64,000 bases of DNA from Chelativorans xinjiangensis (GTDB lineage Bacteria; Pseudomonadota; Alphaproteobacteria; Rhizobiales; Rhizobiaceae): positions 124,001 to 188,000 of the forward strand of contig NZ_WQNH01000004.1 in the NCBI RefSeq assembly GCF_009812055.1, given 5' to 3'. The notes beneath the pieces were generated by a model, which searched no databases, had not been told where the DNA came from, and worked only from the letters and a program-made list of their open reading frames with translations. Shown here piece after piece: positions 1 through 7,926 of the stretch. The translations under genes were made by a program, and so were the position numbers. Each line of letters starts with the position of its first letter. The stretch's first letter is position 1.

Positions 1-2928
1 CAGCCCGACGGCTCGGTGTCGATCAAGGGCGATCCCGATCACCCGGCCAATCTCGGCCGGCTCTGCTCGAAGGGCTCCGCCCTTGCCGAAACCCTCGGCC
101 ATGAGGAGCGGCTGCTTTACCCGGAGATCGGCGGCCGCCGCGCCGGCTGGAACGCCGCTCTCGATCTGGTGGCGCAGGAGTTCGCGGCGGCGATCGCCGG
201 GCACGGCCCCGATTCCGTCGCCTTCTATGTCTCTGGCCAGCTTCTCACGGAGGACTATTACGTCGCCAACAAGCTGATGAAGGGTTTTGTCGGCTCGGCC
301 AACATCGACACAAACTCGCGGCTCTGCATGGCCTCCTCGGTCGCCGGCCATCGCCGCGCCTTCGGTTCCGACACGGTGCCGGGAACCTACGAGGACCTGG
401 AACTGGCCGACCTCGTCGTGCTCACCGGCTCCAACCTCGCCTGGTGCCATCCCGTGCTCTATCAGCGGCTGGCCGCCGCCAAGGAAAAGCGCCCCGGGAT
501 GAAGGTGGTGCTCATCGACCCGCGCCGCACCATGACCGCCGACATCGCCGACCAGCATCTGGCAATCGCGCCGGATGGCGACGTGGCGCTCTTCGCCGGC
601 CTGCTGCGCTACATCGCCGAAAAGGGAGTTGTTCGAGGAGATTACGTCGAAAAGCATACAACCGGCTTCAACCAGGCATTGACTGCTGCCGGGCACCTGA
701 CGATAGACGAAGTGGCCGCGTCCACCGGCCTCCAGCCGTCCGAGATCGAAGCGTTCTACCGGCTCTTCATCGAACGCGAGCGCACGGTCACCGTCTACAG
801 CCAGGGCGTCAACCAGTCCGCTTCCGGCACGGACAAGGTGAACGCCATCCTCAACTGCCATCTGGCCACCGGCCGCATCGGCCGTCCGGGCATGGGCCCG
901 TTCTCCGTCACGGGCCAGCCCAACGCCATGGGCGGGCGCGAGGTCGGCGGGCTCGCCAACATGCTGGCCGCCCATATGGACCTCGAGAACGGCTCTCACC
1001 GCGACCTGGTGCAGCGCTTCTGGCGCGCCCCGCGCATGGCGGAAAAGCCCGGCCTCAAGGCCGTGGAAATGTTCGAGGCCGTGGCCGACGGGCGCATCAA
1101 GGCGCTGTGGATCATGGCCACCAACCCCGCAGATTCGCTGCCCGACGCGGACGCCGTGGAAGCGGCACTGAAGGCCTGCCCCTTCCTCGTTGTCTCCGAT
1201 ATAGCGGCCGAGACCGATACGCTGCGCCACGCCCATGTGAAGCTGCCGTCCACGGGCTGGGGCGAAAAGGACGGCACGGTGACGAACTCCGAGCGCCGCA
1301 TCTCCCGCCAGCGCGCCTTCCTGCCGTCGCCGGGCGAAGCGCGGCCGGATTGGTGGCAGGTTGTCGAAGTGGCGAGGCGCATGGGTTTTGGGCAAGCCTT
1401 CGCCTATGCGGACACGGCCGAGATCTTCCGCGAGCATGCGGCGCTTTCGGCACTGGAAAACGATGGCACGCGCGACTTCGACATCGGCGCCTGTGCGAGG
1501 GTCGATGCGGCGGAATACGAGGACTTGCAGCCGTTTCAATGGCCGGCGCCCGTCGCCACCACCCCCCTCTGCCCTGCCGGACATCTCCCCCACAAGGGGG
1601 GAGATCGGCTGTCACTACGACCTTCGCCAATCACAGACGTCGCAGAAATGGCGGGAAGCGCGAAGCTGCCAGTCTCCCCCGTTGAGGGAGGGCTATCGCA
1701 TATGGATTCTGAGTCCTTGATGGTACCCCCACCCCTCACCCCTCCCCTCAAGGGGGAGGGGGGCGAAGCCGTACTCGACCTGCCTCCCTCCCCCTTGAGG
1801 GGAGGGATTGAGGGTGGGGGTTCCGGCGAAGCCGGCAAAGACGACTCATATGCGATAGCCCCGCCCCTTGAGGGGGAGATGCCCGGCAGGGCAGAGGGGG
1901 TTACCTCGCGCTTCTTCGCCAACGGCAACTTCTACACCCCCGACCGCCGCGCCCGCTTCATCGCCGTCGCGCCGCAGGCACGACGGGTGACCGACGCCGA
2001 CTACCCCATGGTTCTCAACACCGGCCGCGTCCGCGACCACTGGCACACCATGACCCGCACGGCCAGGAGCGCCCGGCTTTCCGGCCATATGGCCGAGCCC
2101 TATGCCGAGATTCACCCCGAAGACGCCGCGCGCCTCGGCATCGGTGAGGCAGCATTGGTGCGGGTGGCAAGCCGCCACGGGGCCGTCCTCGTGCGCGCGC
2201 TCGTCTCGTCGAGGCAGCGCCGGGGCTCCGTCTTCGTGCCCATGCACTGGACAGACCAGTTCTCCGCCATGGGCCGCGTCGACGCGCTGGTGCCGTCCGT
2301 CACCGACCCTCATTCCGGCCAGCCCGCCTCGAAAAACGTCGCCGTCCGCATCGCCCGCTTCGAAGCCGAATACTACGGCTTTGCCGTCTCCGCCTCGCCT
2401 CCCGCCACCGACGGGCTCGACTATTGGGCGCTGGCGCGCAGCAAGGGCGGCTGGCGCCTGGAGCTTGCCGATGGCAAGCCGCTGGAGGCACCCGAGGCCC
2501 TCCTGCGCCGGCTCCTGTCCCTTGCCCAGCACGGCGTGGAGATCATCGCCTATCACGATGCGCGCCAGGGCAGCCACCGCATGGCCGCCTTCGACGGCGA
2601 ACGGCTCCTCGGCGCCCTCTACCTCTCAAGGACGCCTGTCGCCGCCTCGCGCGGCTTCGCCGTCGTGCAGCTCGGTGAGCCGCACCCCGACCCGCGCTCC
2701 CGCTACCGCGTCATCGCCGGCAGGGCAGGGGCCGACCGGCCGGACCCCGGCGCCATCGTCTGCTCCTGCTTCGGCGTCGGCGCCAACCAGATCGCCGCCG
2801 CCGCCCGCGCCGGCTGCACAAGCGTGGCGGCCGTCGGCGAGGCCCTGCAAGCCGGCACCAACTGCGGCTCCTGCCGGGCGGAGATCAGGGGGATCGTGGA
2901 GGCGAACCGGGCGGTCGCGGCGGAATAG
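1..2928 (+). CDS. nasA: assimilatory nitrate reductase catalytic subunit, 5' end outside the window
   Basis: Molybdopterin oxidoreductase that reduces nitrate to nitrite in the cytoplasm. The frame is open to the left edge, and the first visible residues (GDPDHPANLGRLCSKG) belong just after the missing N-terminal [4Fe-4S] cysteines. The Mo-bis-MGD domain follows, then the molydopterin-binding domain (after RFFANGNFYTPDRRARF), then a C-terminal BFD-like [2Fe-2S] domain with Cys921, Cys923, Cys955 and Cys958 in visible numbering; that C-terminal domain is typical of NasA rather than NapA. About 115 residues (roughly 520-634) between PFQWP and RFFANG look foreign: low complexity, Pro/Gly rich, and encoded by nested palindromes (see the repeat at 1562-1902). 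The frame stays open through them. Whether the enzyme tolerates this insert cannot be told from sequence. Confidence 0.93.
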   Translation, partial: QPDGSVSIKGDPDHPANLGRLCSKGSALAETLGHEERLLYPEIGGRRAGWNAALDLVAQEFAAAIAGHGPDSVAFYVSGQLLTEDYYVANKLMKGFVGSANIDTNSRLCMASSVAGHRRAFGSDTVPGTYEDLELADLVVLTGSNLAWCHPVLYQRLAAAKEKRPGMKVVLIDPRRTMTADIADQHLAIAPDGDVALFAGLLRYIAEKGVVRGDYVEKHTTGFNQALTAAGHLTIDEVAASTGLQPSEIEAFYRLFIERERTVTVYSQGVNQSASGTDKVNAILNCHLATGRIGRPGMGPFSVTGQPNAMGGREVGGLANMLAAHMDLENGSHRDLVQRFWRAPRMAEKPGLKAVEMFEAVADGRIKALWIMATNPADSLPDADAVEAALKACPFLVVSDIAAETDTLRHAHVKLPSTGWGEKDGTVTNSERRISRQRAFLPSPGEARPDWWQVVEVARRMGFGQAFAYADTAEIFREHAALSALENDGTRDFDIGACARVDAAEYEDLQPFQWPAPVATTPLCPAGHLPHKGGDRLSLRPSPITDVAEMAGSAKLPVSPVEGGLSHMDSESLMVPPPLTPPLKGEGGEAVLDLPPSPLRGGIEGGGSGEAGKDDSYAIAPPLEGEMPGRAEGVTSRFFANGNFYTPDRRARFIAVAPQARRVTDADYPMVLNTGRVRDHWHTMTRTARSARLSGHMAEPYAEIHPEDAARLGIGEAALVRVASRHGAVLVRALVSSRQRRGSVFVPMHWTDQFSAMGRVDALVPSVTDPHSGQPASKNVAVRIARFEAEYYGFAVSASPPATDGLDYWALARSKGGWRLELADGKPLEAPEALLRRLLSLAQHGVEIIAYHDARQGSHRMAAFDGERLLGALYLSRTPVAASRGFAVVQLGEPHPDPRSRYRVIAGRAGADRPDPGAIVCSCFGVGANQIAAAARAGCTSVAAVGEALQAGTNCGSCRAEIRGIVEANRAVAAE
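1562..1902. repeat. nested palindromic mosaic element inside nasA
   Basis: Three inverted-repeat pairs are nested. The outer pair (about 1564-1600 and 1861-1902) carries CCCTCTGCCCTGCCGG and its complement. The middle pair carries GGCTATCGCATATG (about 1693-1706) and CATATGCGATAGCC (about 1847-1860). The inner pair (about 1723-1763 and 1783-1826) carries CCCTCCCCTCAAGGGGGAGG-type arms. The element replaces what should be a short linker in NasA and adds a multiple of three bases without a stop. Arms with the same CCCC...AAGGGGG character occur at 30421-30491 and 30658-30728, so this is a member of a dispersed family. Confidence 0.8.
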
Positions 2929-2929
2929 T

Positions 2930-3014
2930 GAGTGGTGAATAGTGAATAGAGAGTAGTGGGTGGGCGAAATTGCCCGTCGCTACTCACTACTCACCATTCA
3001 CTATTCACTATTCA
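2930..3014. terminator. inverted repeat between convergent nasA and radC
   Basis: The spacer has GTGAATA-type units on the left and TATTCAC units on the right around a GGGCGAAATTGCCC core (2962-2975). It can fold into one long imperfect hairpin. Its place between two converging genes suggests a bidirectional terminator. There is no clear T-run, so this is an inference. Confidence 0.4.
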
Positions 3015-3015
3015 C

Positions 3016-3774
3016 TCATATCAACTGCAGCCCCTTCATGCTGGCATGCCCGTCCTTGCCGATGATGATGTGGTCATGAACGGTGATTCCCAGCGGCTCG
3101 GCCGTGGCGATGATCGTCCGCGTCATCTCGATGTCGGCACGCGAGGGCGTCGGATCGCCGGAGGGGTGGTTGTGGACGAGGATGATGGCGCTGGCGGAAA
3201 GCTCCAGCGCCCGGCGCACCACCTCGCGCGGATAGACCGGCGTGTGGTCGACCGTGCCTGTCTGCTGGCGCTCATCGCGGATGAGCAGGTTCTTCTTGTC
3301 GAGGAAGAGGATGCGGAATTCCTCGCGGGCCTCGTAGGCCATGGCCGCGCGGCAATAGTCGAGCACCTGTGCCCAGGAGGAAAGCACCTCCCTGCCGCGC
3401 ACCTCGGCGCGAAGCATGCGCTGGGTGAGGGCGGCGATCAGCTTCAGGTCGCGCGCCGCCGCCTCGCCGATGCCGGAGACTTCCTTCAGGCGGTGCTCGG
3501 GCGCGCCCAAAACCTCGCCGATCGAGCCGAACCGTTCGAGAAGCGCCTTGGCCGGCCCCTTGGTGTCGGCGCGCGGCACCGAGCGGAACAGCATCATCTC
3601 CAGAAGCTCGTAGTCCGATAGCGCGTCGCTGCCGGCCTCGGCGAAGCGCTGACGCAAGCGCTCGCGGTGGCCCTCATAGTGCTTTTTCTGCCCGGCCGCC
3701 TTGCCCGCCTTCGCCTCTTTGCCCGCGGGCTGAAACGCGCCCTCGCCGAAGAAACCCCGTTCGTCTTCCCCCAT
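3016..3774 (-). CDS. radC: RadC/JAB-domain DNA repair protein
   Basis: A 252-residue protein with an N-terminal helix-hairpin-helix-like region ([19 protein letters not shown], then [13 protein letters not shown] near 99-110) and a C-terminal JAB/MPN metalloprotease-like domain. The JAMM motif [14 protein letters not shown] lies at residues 201-214 and is intact. The family was linked to DNA repair, but its biochemical role is unsettled. It lies 36 bp downstream of map on the same strand, the order often seen in rhizobia (sfsA-map-radC). The ATG at 3774 fits; the Lys/Gly-rich first 30 residues are poorly conserved, so a later start is possible. Confidence 0.92.
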   Translation of the reverse strand: MGEDERGFFGEGAFQPAGKEAKAGKAAGQKKHYEGHRERLRQRFAEAGSDALSDYELLEMMLFRSVPRADTKGPAKALLERFGSIGEVLGAPEHRLKEVSGIGEAAARDLKLIAALTQRMLRAEVRGREVLSSWAQVLDYCRAAMAYEAREEFRILFLDKKNLLIRDERQQTGTVDHTPVYPREVVRRALELSASAIILVHNHPSGDPTPSRADIEMTRTIIATAEPLGITVHDHIIIGKDGHASMKGLQLI

Positions 3775-3810
3775 GATAGCCGCCTCTGCCCCAGTCCCTC
3801 GGGCAGAAGT

Positions 3811-4638
3811 CTACGAGGCGAGGCCCGGCCGGTCCAGCCCTGTCGGCGACAACGTGAAGATCTCGCAGCCGTTTTCGGTGACGCCGACCGAATGCTCGTA
3901 TTGCGCCGAAAGCGAGCGGTCGCGGGTGACCGCCGTCCAGCCGTCCGACAGCACTTTCACATGCGGCCGGCCGAGGTTGATCATCGGCTCGATTGTGAAG
4001 ATCATGCCGGGCCGCATCTCCACCCCCTCGTTGGGGCTGCCGTAGTGCAGGATGTTGGGGGCGTCGTGGAAGAGCCGCCCGACGCCATGGCCGCAGAAGT
4101 CGCGCACCACCGAGCAGCGCTGGCTCTCCGCGTAGGACTGGATGGCAGCGCCTATGGCGCCGGTGCGCGCGCCCGGCTTCACCGCCGCCACGCCGCGCAT
4201 CAGGCACTCGTGCGTGACCTCCAGAAGCCGCTCGGCGGCACGCTTGATCCGGCCGACCGGGTACATGCGGCTCGAATCGCCGTGCCAGCCGTCGAGCACA
4301 TAGGTCACGTCGATATTGACGATATCGCCTTCCTTGAGCGGCTTGGCGTCGGGGATGCCGTGGCAGACCACGTGGTTGACCGACGTGCAGGAGGACTTCG
4401 TATAGCCGCGGTAGTTGAGCGTGGCGGGAATGGCGCCGTGGTCCATGCCGTATTCGAAGATGAAACGGTCGAGTGCGTCCGTCGTCGCCCCCGGCTCGAC
4501 GATGTCGGCGAGCGCGTCGAGGCAGCGGGCGGTGAGCCGGCAGGCCTTGCGCATGCCTTCGAAGCCCTCTTCGCCGTAGAGGCGAATCTGGCCGGTGTTG
4601 CGCAGGGGTGCCGCGTCGGCGTCAAGGTAAGTGACCAT
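3811..4638 (-). CDS. map: type I methionine aminopeptidase
   Basis: Removes the N-terminal methionine from nascent proteins in the cytosol. At 275 residues it has the usual class I length. All dimetal ligands are visible: Asp110 (NIDVT), Asp121 (HGDSSR), His184 (FCGHGVG), Glu217 (FTIEPM) and Glu248 (QYEHS), plus the substrate-binding His93 (VVCHGIP). The start codon at 4638 lies inside a leftover copy of the sfsA 3' end, which suggests that map was once translationally coupled to sfsA before the intervening 1.1 kb arrived. Confidence 0.96.
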   Translation of the reverse strand: MVTYLDADAAPLRNTGQIRLYGEEGFEGMRKACRLTARCLDALADIVEPGATTDALDRFIFEYGMDHGAIPATLNYRGYTKSSCTSVNHVVCHGIPDAKPLKEGDIVNIDVTYVLDGWHGDSSRMYPVGRIKRAAERLLEVTHECLMRGVAAVKPGARTGAIGAAIQSYAESQRCSVVRDFCGHGVGRLFHDAPNILHYGSPNEGVEMRPGMIFTIEPMINLGRPHVKVLSDGWTAVTRDRSLSAQYEHSVGVTENGCEIFTLSPTGLDRPGLAS

Positions 4639-4730
4639 CAGCTTCCATCTCGATCAGGCGATCGGGCGCGATCGCGTCCGCAATGATGTGGCACCCTATC
4701 ACGAAAGCTTCAACCCCGGCACCGGCTTTG
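4622..4730 (-). pseudogene. leftover copy of the sfsA 3' end, overlapping the map start
   Basis: Read on the minus strand this stretch gives [18 protein letters not shown] followed by APDRLIEMEADGHLP and a TGA. The real SfsA 90-odd residues from its end reads [18 protein letters not shown] then [15 protein letters not shown] identity over about 92 bp is near 80 percent by hand alignment with 5864-5955. It has no body attached, because the diacylglycerol-kinase-like gene lies in between. It therefore marks an insertion or duplication at the sfsA 3' end. Confidence 0.8.
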
Positions 4731-4857
4731 GGTGAGGGGCTCACCTTGTTACGAAGATTTAATGGAGGAACGTGCTCAAGCACGCGCCGAGGCTGTCGAA
4801 ATCCGCGGCTAGGGGTCCTATCTGCGCAACCTGAACCTCTTGCCGCAGAGTTTCCCG

Positions 4858-5751
4858 ATGAAGATGAAGAAGAAGATCACCACCCGGCGCGCACTTCTGC
4901 TTGTCAACGCCAAGGCAAGGCGCGGGCGGGAATCGGTCGAACCGGTCATCGAACGGCTTCAAACCGGGGGGCTGGCGGTGACGGTGGAGCCTTTCGAAGC
5001 GCTGCCCGAGATCGCCCGCGACATCGTGCGCCTGCGCACCATGGCCGATCTCGTGGTCGTGTGCGGCGGCGACGGCTCCGTATCCTCGGCGGCGATGGCG
5101 GTCATGGAAAGCGGCCTGCCGATGGGCATCATCCCCATGGGCACGGCCAACGACCTCGCCCGCACGCTGGAAATCCCCCTGGACCTGTTAAGGGCGGCCG
5201 ATGTCATCGCCGAAGGCCATGCGCGCCCGATCGACGTCGGCACAGTCAACGGCCACGCTTTCTTCAACGTCGCCAGCATCGGCCTCAGCACCGAGCTTGC
5301 CCAAGGCCTCGATCCGGCGCTGAAGCGGCGCTTCGGCCGGCTGGGCTATGCGCTGGCGGCGATCAGGGTGCTGACGAAAGCCTCCCGCTTCCGTGCCCGG
5401 ATCACCGAGAAGGGCATGATGACGGAGGTCGAAACCTACCAGATAGCCGTCGGCAACGGCCGGCATTATGGCGGCGGCAACGTGGTGGAGGAGACGGCGG
5501 AGATCGACGACGGCCATCTCGACCTCTACAGCCTGGAGATGTCCAACCTGTGGAAGCTGGCGCTGATGCTGCGCTCCTTCCGCTCCGGCAGGCATGGCGC
5601 CTGGCAGGAGGTGCGCACGGCGCGCTGCGTGGAGTTCGACATCGAGACGAAGAAGTCGCTGCCGGTGAACGCCGACGGCGAGATCGTCACCGCGACGCCG
5701 GCGCATTTCAAGGTCCACCCCAAGGCGATATCGGTCTTCGTCGCGGCGTGA
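4858..5751 (+). CDS. YegS/DAG-kinase-like lipid kinase
   Basis: A member of the diacylglycerol kinase catalytic-domain family, which phosphorylates diacylglycerol, sphingosine-like or phosphatidylglycerol lipids at the membrane face. Numbered from the ATG at 4858, the nucleotide-binding GGDGS motif is at 70-74 and GTAND at 95-99. The C-terminal LPVNADGE and a GNGRHYGGG element also match. A TTG at 4840 would add six residues; neither start has a good ribosome binding site. It is oriented against its neighbours map and sfsA and is bounded by two copies of the sfsA 3' end, so it looks like an insertion into an older sfsA-map pair. The lipid substrate is not predictable. Confidence 0.87.
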   Translation: MKMKKKITTRRALLLVNAKARRGRESVEPVIERLQTGGLAVTVEPFEALPEIARDIVRLRTMADLVVVCGGDGSVSSAAMAVMESGLPMGIIPMGTANDLARTLEIPLDLLRAADVIAEGHARPIDVGTVNGHAFFNVASIGLSTELAQGLDPALKRRFGRLGYALAAIRVLTKASRFRARITEKGMMTEVETYQIAVGNGRHYGGGNVVEETAEIDDGHLDLYSLEMSNLWKLALMLRSFRSGRHGAWQEVRTARCVEFDIETKKSLPVNADGEIVTATPAHFKVHPKAISVFVAA

Positions 5752-5768
5752 CGGCACGGCGTCACTGT

Positions 5769-5864
5769 ATCCCGAAAAGTGGATACCGGTTTTCCGTCCG
5801 CAATTGCGAAAAACGCCGAGTTGGATCAGGTTATCGATTCCTTGAAACGAAGAACTGATCCAAG
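5769..5864. repeat. dispersed mosaic repeat (RIME-like), copy 1
   Basis: Contains ATCCCGAAAAGTGGATACCGG followed by a palindrome with arms TTGGATCAG and CTGATCCAA around a GATTCCTTGAAACGA core. The same modules recur at 18236-18281, 23969-24133 and 30516-30621. They resemble the Rhizobium intergenic mosaic elements; the family name is tentative. This copy runs into the sfsA stop codon and supplies the last codons of that gene. Confidence 0.75.
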
Positions 5865-6563
5865 GGCTTCCATCTTCATCAGTCGATCGGGCACGATCGC
5901 CTCCGCGCTGACGCGGCACCCGATCACGAACGCTTCGACCCCGGCGCTATGCGCCATGGCGAATGCGGCCGCATAAGCGGGGTCGAGGTCGTCGCACAGG
6001 CGGAAGCGGTGGCAGTCGCCCCGCTGCACCACATAAACCATGATCGCGCGGGCGCCGGCCGCCCGCATCGCCGCCAGCTCCTCGAGATGGCGCGTGCCGC
6101 GCGCCGTCGCCGTGTCGGGAAACTCCGCCAGCCCCTCCTCGCGCATAAAATGGACGTTCTTCACCTCCACATAGGCCGGCGGGCGCTCGGGATGCTCCAG
6201 GAGGAAGTCGATGCGCGAGCGCTCGCCGTAGCGCTGCTCGGGCCGGATGACGGGATAGGTGCCAAGGTCGTCGATCAGCCCGGCGCCGATCGCCTCGACA
6301 GCCAGCTTGTTGGGCAGGCCGGTGTTGATGCCCACCAGCGTTCCGTCCGCCTCCACCACCTCCAGCGTATGCGCGTATTTGCGCTTCGGGTTGGCGGATT
6401 TCGAAAGCAGGATGCGCGAACCGGGATCGGTCAGGCCGAGCATGGAACCGGTGTTGGGCACGGCCACGGTAAGCGCCGTGCCATCGGCCAGCGTGACGTC
6501 CGCCAGGAAGCGCTTGTAGCGCCGCACCAGACGCGCCTCGATCAGGGGGGAGGGGAAGTTCAT
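5826..6563 (-). CDS. sfsA: SfsA family protein (sugar fermentation stimulation homologue)
   Basis: A 245-residue protein from the ATG at 6563, where the family consensus begins ([23 protein letters not shown] region). The 28 residues upstream in the open frame are not conserved. Hallmarks include [10 protein letters not shown], the basic RRYKRF stretch and VEVKNVHF. The SfsA core resembles nuclease folds and binds DNA, but its cellular role is uncertain. The last residues (about LRFKESIT) are encoded by the mosaic repeat at 5769-5864, which has replaced the native stop; the leftover copy beside map shows the probable ancestral ending. Confidence 0.92.
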   Translation of the reverse strand: MNFPSPLIEARLVRRYKRFLADVTLADGTALTVAVPNTGSMLGLTDPGSRILLSKSANPKRKYAHTLEVVEADGTLVGINTGLPNKLAVEAIGAGLIDDLGTYPVIRPEQRYGERSRIDFLLEHPERPPAYVEVKNVHFMREEGLAEFPDTATARGTRHLEELAAMRAAGARAIMVYVVQRGDCHRFRLCDDLDPAYAAAFAMAHSAGVEAFVIGCRVSAEAIVPDRLMKMEALGSVLRFKESIT

Positions 6564-6745
6564 GGGCCAGCGACCGTCCGGCGGAGTTGGGTGGATGCAC
6601 GACCGCAATCGCGACCCGCATAATACGGGGTTTTCATAACGGCCCATGCCGGCCGCGTCGAGTGCCCGCAGGCTCCTTCGGCTTTCCTCCTGCCAAGAAG
6701 GCGAAAGCGCGTTTGCAATGGGGCTGGGAAAAACGCGTTCCGGAA

Positions 6746-6775
6746 AAACGGAAAACTCCTCCGAGTTTTCCGTTT
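6746..6775 (-). terminator. perfect 12-bp hairpin downstream of a small membrane protein gene
   Basis: AAACGGAAAACT (6746-6757) pairs perfectly with AGTTTTCCGTTT (6764-6775) around a 6-nt loop. It lies 65 bp past the stop of the minus-strand gene at 6840 and before the sfsA start. The T-rich distal arm suits a terminator on the minus strand. The rest of 6564-6839 holds no gene that I recognise. Confidence 0.55.
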
Positions 6776-6839
6776 CCTCCGGGCTCCTATTGCAACCCTT
6801 GCTCAGTCGACGTCGGGAAAGTGTGATCCCTACCGGATC

Positions 6840-7187
6840 CTAGTTGGAAGCGAGCGCCAGCTGGCAAGCCTGCGCCAGCTCGCGGTTCGGCTTTTCGGCA
6901 CCAAGTGGCGTTGCCCATCCAGCCTTCTCGATAATCGAGCGGCGGCTATAGGAACTCGCTTTCTCCAGTTCGGCGAGCACAGCGGTGGCTTGCGGGTCGT
7001 TCTGCGAGCGGTTGACGCAGTATGGCGTAAGGGTCGAAGCGACTGCCGTAATCGAGGCCTCGCTGGCCATTTCGCGGGCGGTACCTCCGGTAACCCACCC
7101 ACCCCAGGTGAAACCGACAACAGCAAGGGCGACAGCGCCGACGACCGCTCCATAGAGTGCCGGTTTTGTCCACTCGGGGATGTTCAT
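6840..7187 (-). CDS. hypothetical protein with one N-terminal membrane segment
   Basis: 115 residues from the ATG at 7187, which has GGAAC a few bases upstream; the open frame could start at 7238 but the extra residues look random. One hydrophobic stretch (ALYGAVVGAVALAVVGFTW, about residues 11-29) is followed by a GGWVTGGTA turn and a soluble region containing a single Cys (PYCVNRS). Similar small proteins with the same layout are common in Hyphomicrobiales, as I recall, but I know of no function. It is monocistronic with a hairpin downstream. Confidence 0.7.
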   Translation of the reverse strand: MNIPEWTKPALYGAVVGAVALAVVGFTWGGWVTGGTAREMASEASITAVASTLTPYCVNRSQNDPQATAVLAELEKASSYSRRSIIEKAGWATPLGAEKPNRELAQACQLALASN

Positions 7188-7287
7188 GATAGTTCCAATC
7201 TTGAATCCTAGGCCGACGCCTATTCGCTGGCCACTCACTCATCTTAACACGGAAAGTTACAAGCAGAAAAATTATGTGATAAGTAAT

Positions 7288-7400
7288 TCAGGCGGCAGCC
7301 GAAATGTTTAGGTCGTGTTTCGGCAGCTTGATGCGCTGGGCCTTCAGCGCGTCCTCGCCGAAGCCGTCGATACCCTCGGGCGCCGCCTTCTCCACTCCTT
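7288..7400 (-). pseudogene. possible gene tail, product unknown
   Basis: On the minus strand a frame reads [20 protein letters not shown] then [17 protein letters not shown] and a TGA at 7288-7290. The composition looks like a genuine protein C-terminus, but the frame does not extend into a recognisable gene. I could not identify the family. It faces the ABC-ATPase tail at 7408-7521, so two gene ends seem to survive here without their bodies. Confidence 0.3.
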
Positions 7401-7407
7401 CACCGGC

Positions 7408-7521
7408 GGCTGCAAGTTCGCCGCACGCTGTCCCGCCGTGATGGACCGTTGCCGCCACGAGGTGCCGCCTTCCTTCGACGCAGATGGGCGCAGCGTGAAG
7501 TGCTTCCTATATGAGGCCTGA
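7408..7521 (+). pseudogene. C-terminal remnant of an oligopeptide ABC transporter ATPase
   Basis: The frame gives [15 protein letters not shown], then a 23-residue stretch to VKCFLYEA and a stop. This is the Cys-rich C-terminal signature of DppD/DppF/OppD-type ATPases (typically GCxFxxRCPxAxxxC). No Walker A, Walker B or signature motif is found upstream, so only the last 37 or so codons remain. The short open frame beginning at 7315 contains it but is not a functional gene. Confidence 0.6.
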
Positions 7522-7572
7522 ACGCATATCGCGCCCGGAGCGAAAAAGTCCCCGGGTGCCCAAGAACACGGC

Positions 7573-7601
7573 TTGCCGGAGCGGGCGAAGCTCTCTATAA
7601 G
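7573..7601 (+). promoter_or_regulatory. candidate sigma-70 promoter of tRNA-Glu
   Basis: TTGCCG (7573-7578) and TATAAG (7596-7601) are separated by 17 bp, and the tRNA begins 16 bp after the -10 box. The spacing and position are what a stable-RNA promoter should show. Confidence 0.6.
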
Positions 7602-7617
7602 GCGCCTCGTCTTGCCT

Positions 7618-7693
7618 GCGCCCATCGTCTAGCGGTCTAGGACGCCGCCCTTTCACGGCGGAAACACGGGTTCGAGTCCCGTTGGGCGTGCCA
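7618..7693 (+). tRNA. tRNA-Glu (anticodon UUC)
   Basis: A 76-nt cloverleaf with encoded CCA. The acceptor arms GCGCCCA (7618-7624) and TGGGCGT (7683-7689) pair with one G-T. The anticodon arm CCGCC/GGCGG encloses CTTTCAC with TTC at 7652-7654. The T arm is ACGGG-TTCGAGT-CCCGT (7666-7682). It decodes GAA and GAG and also supplies Glu-tRNA for tetrapyrrole synthesis in alphaproteobacteria only where hemA is of the C5 type, which cannot be judged here. Confidence 0.97.
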
Positions 7694-7755
7694 TGCATTC
7701 CATTTTTCCTGGAAATTCAGCGACTTAGAGCAGTTCAAGGAGCTGCAGCCGGACG

Positions 7756-7915
7756 GCATGGTGGTCAAGGACCACCATGCTGGAAGCTTACGTCTAGTGG
7801 TGCGATCCTGACAGATGGTACCCATCTGTCAGGACAAATCGCCCCACCAGACCAATAGCTTGTGGGCTGACTTTTCCAAACGGATGGGTACCATCTGTTT
7901 GGGTCAGACCACTAG
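7756..7915. repeat. series of perfect hairpins downstream of tRNA-Glu
   Basis: GCATGGTGGTC (7756-7766) pairs with GACCACCATGC (7770-7780). A second unit spans 7794-7915 with outer arms CTAGTGGT (7794-7801) and ACCACTAG (7908-7915). Inside it are two hairpins: TCCTGACAGATGG with its complement, and CCAAACGGATGG with a nearly perfect complement. The two inner hairpins share the sequence ACAGATGGTACCCATCTGT in opposite orientation. No terminal T-run and no coding frame are seen. It could be a small non-autonomous element or an unusually structured spacer. Confidence 0.65.
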
Positions 7916-7926
7916 CAACCTTTCGC

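Noticed and set aside
7618-7915. tRNA-Glu as an integration site with att repeats
   Set aside because: No duplicated tRNA 3' end, integrase gene or foreign gene block was found within the window.
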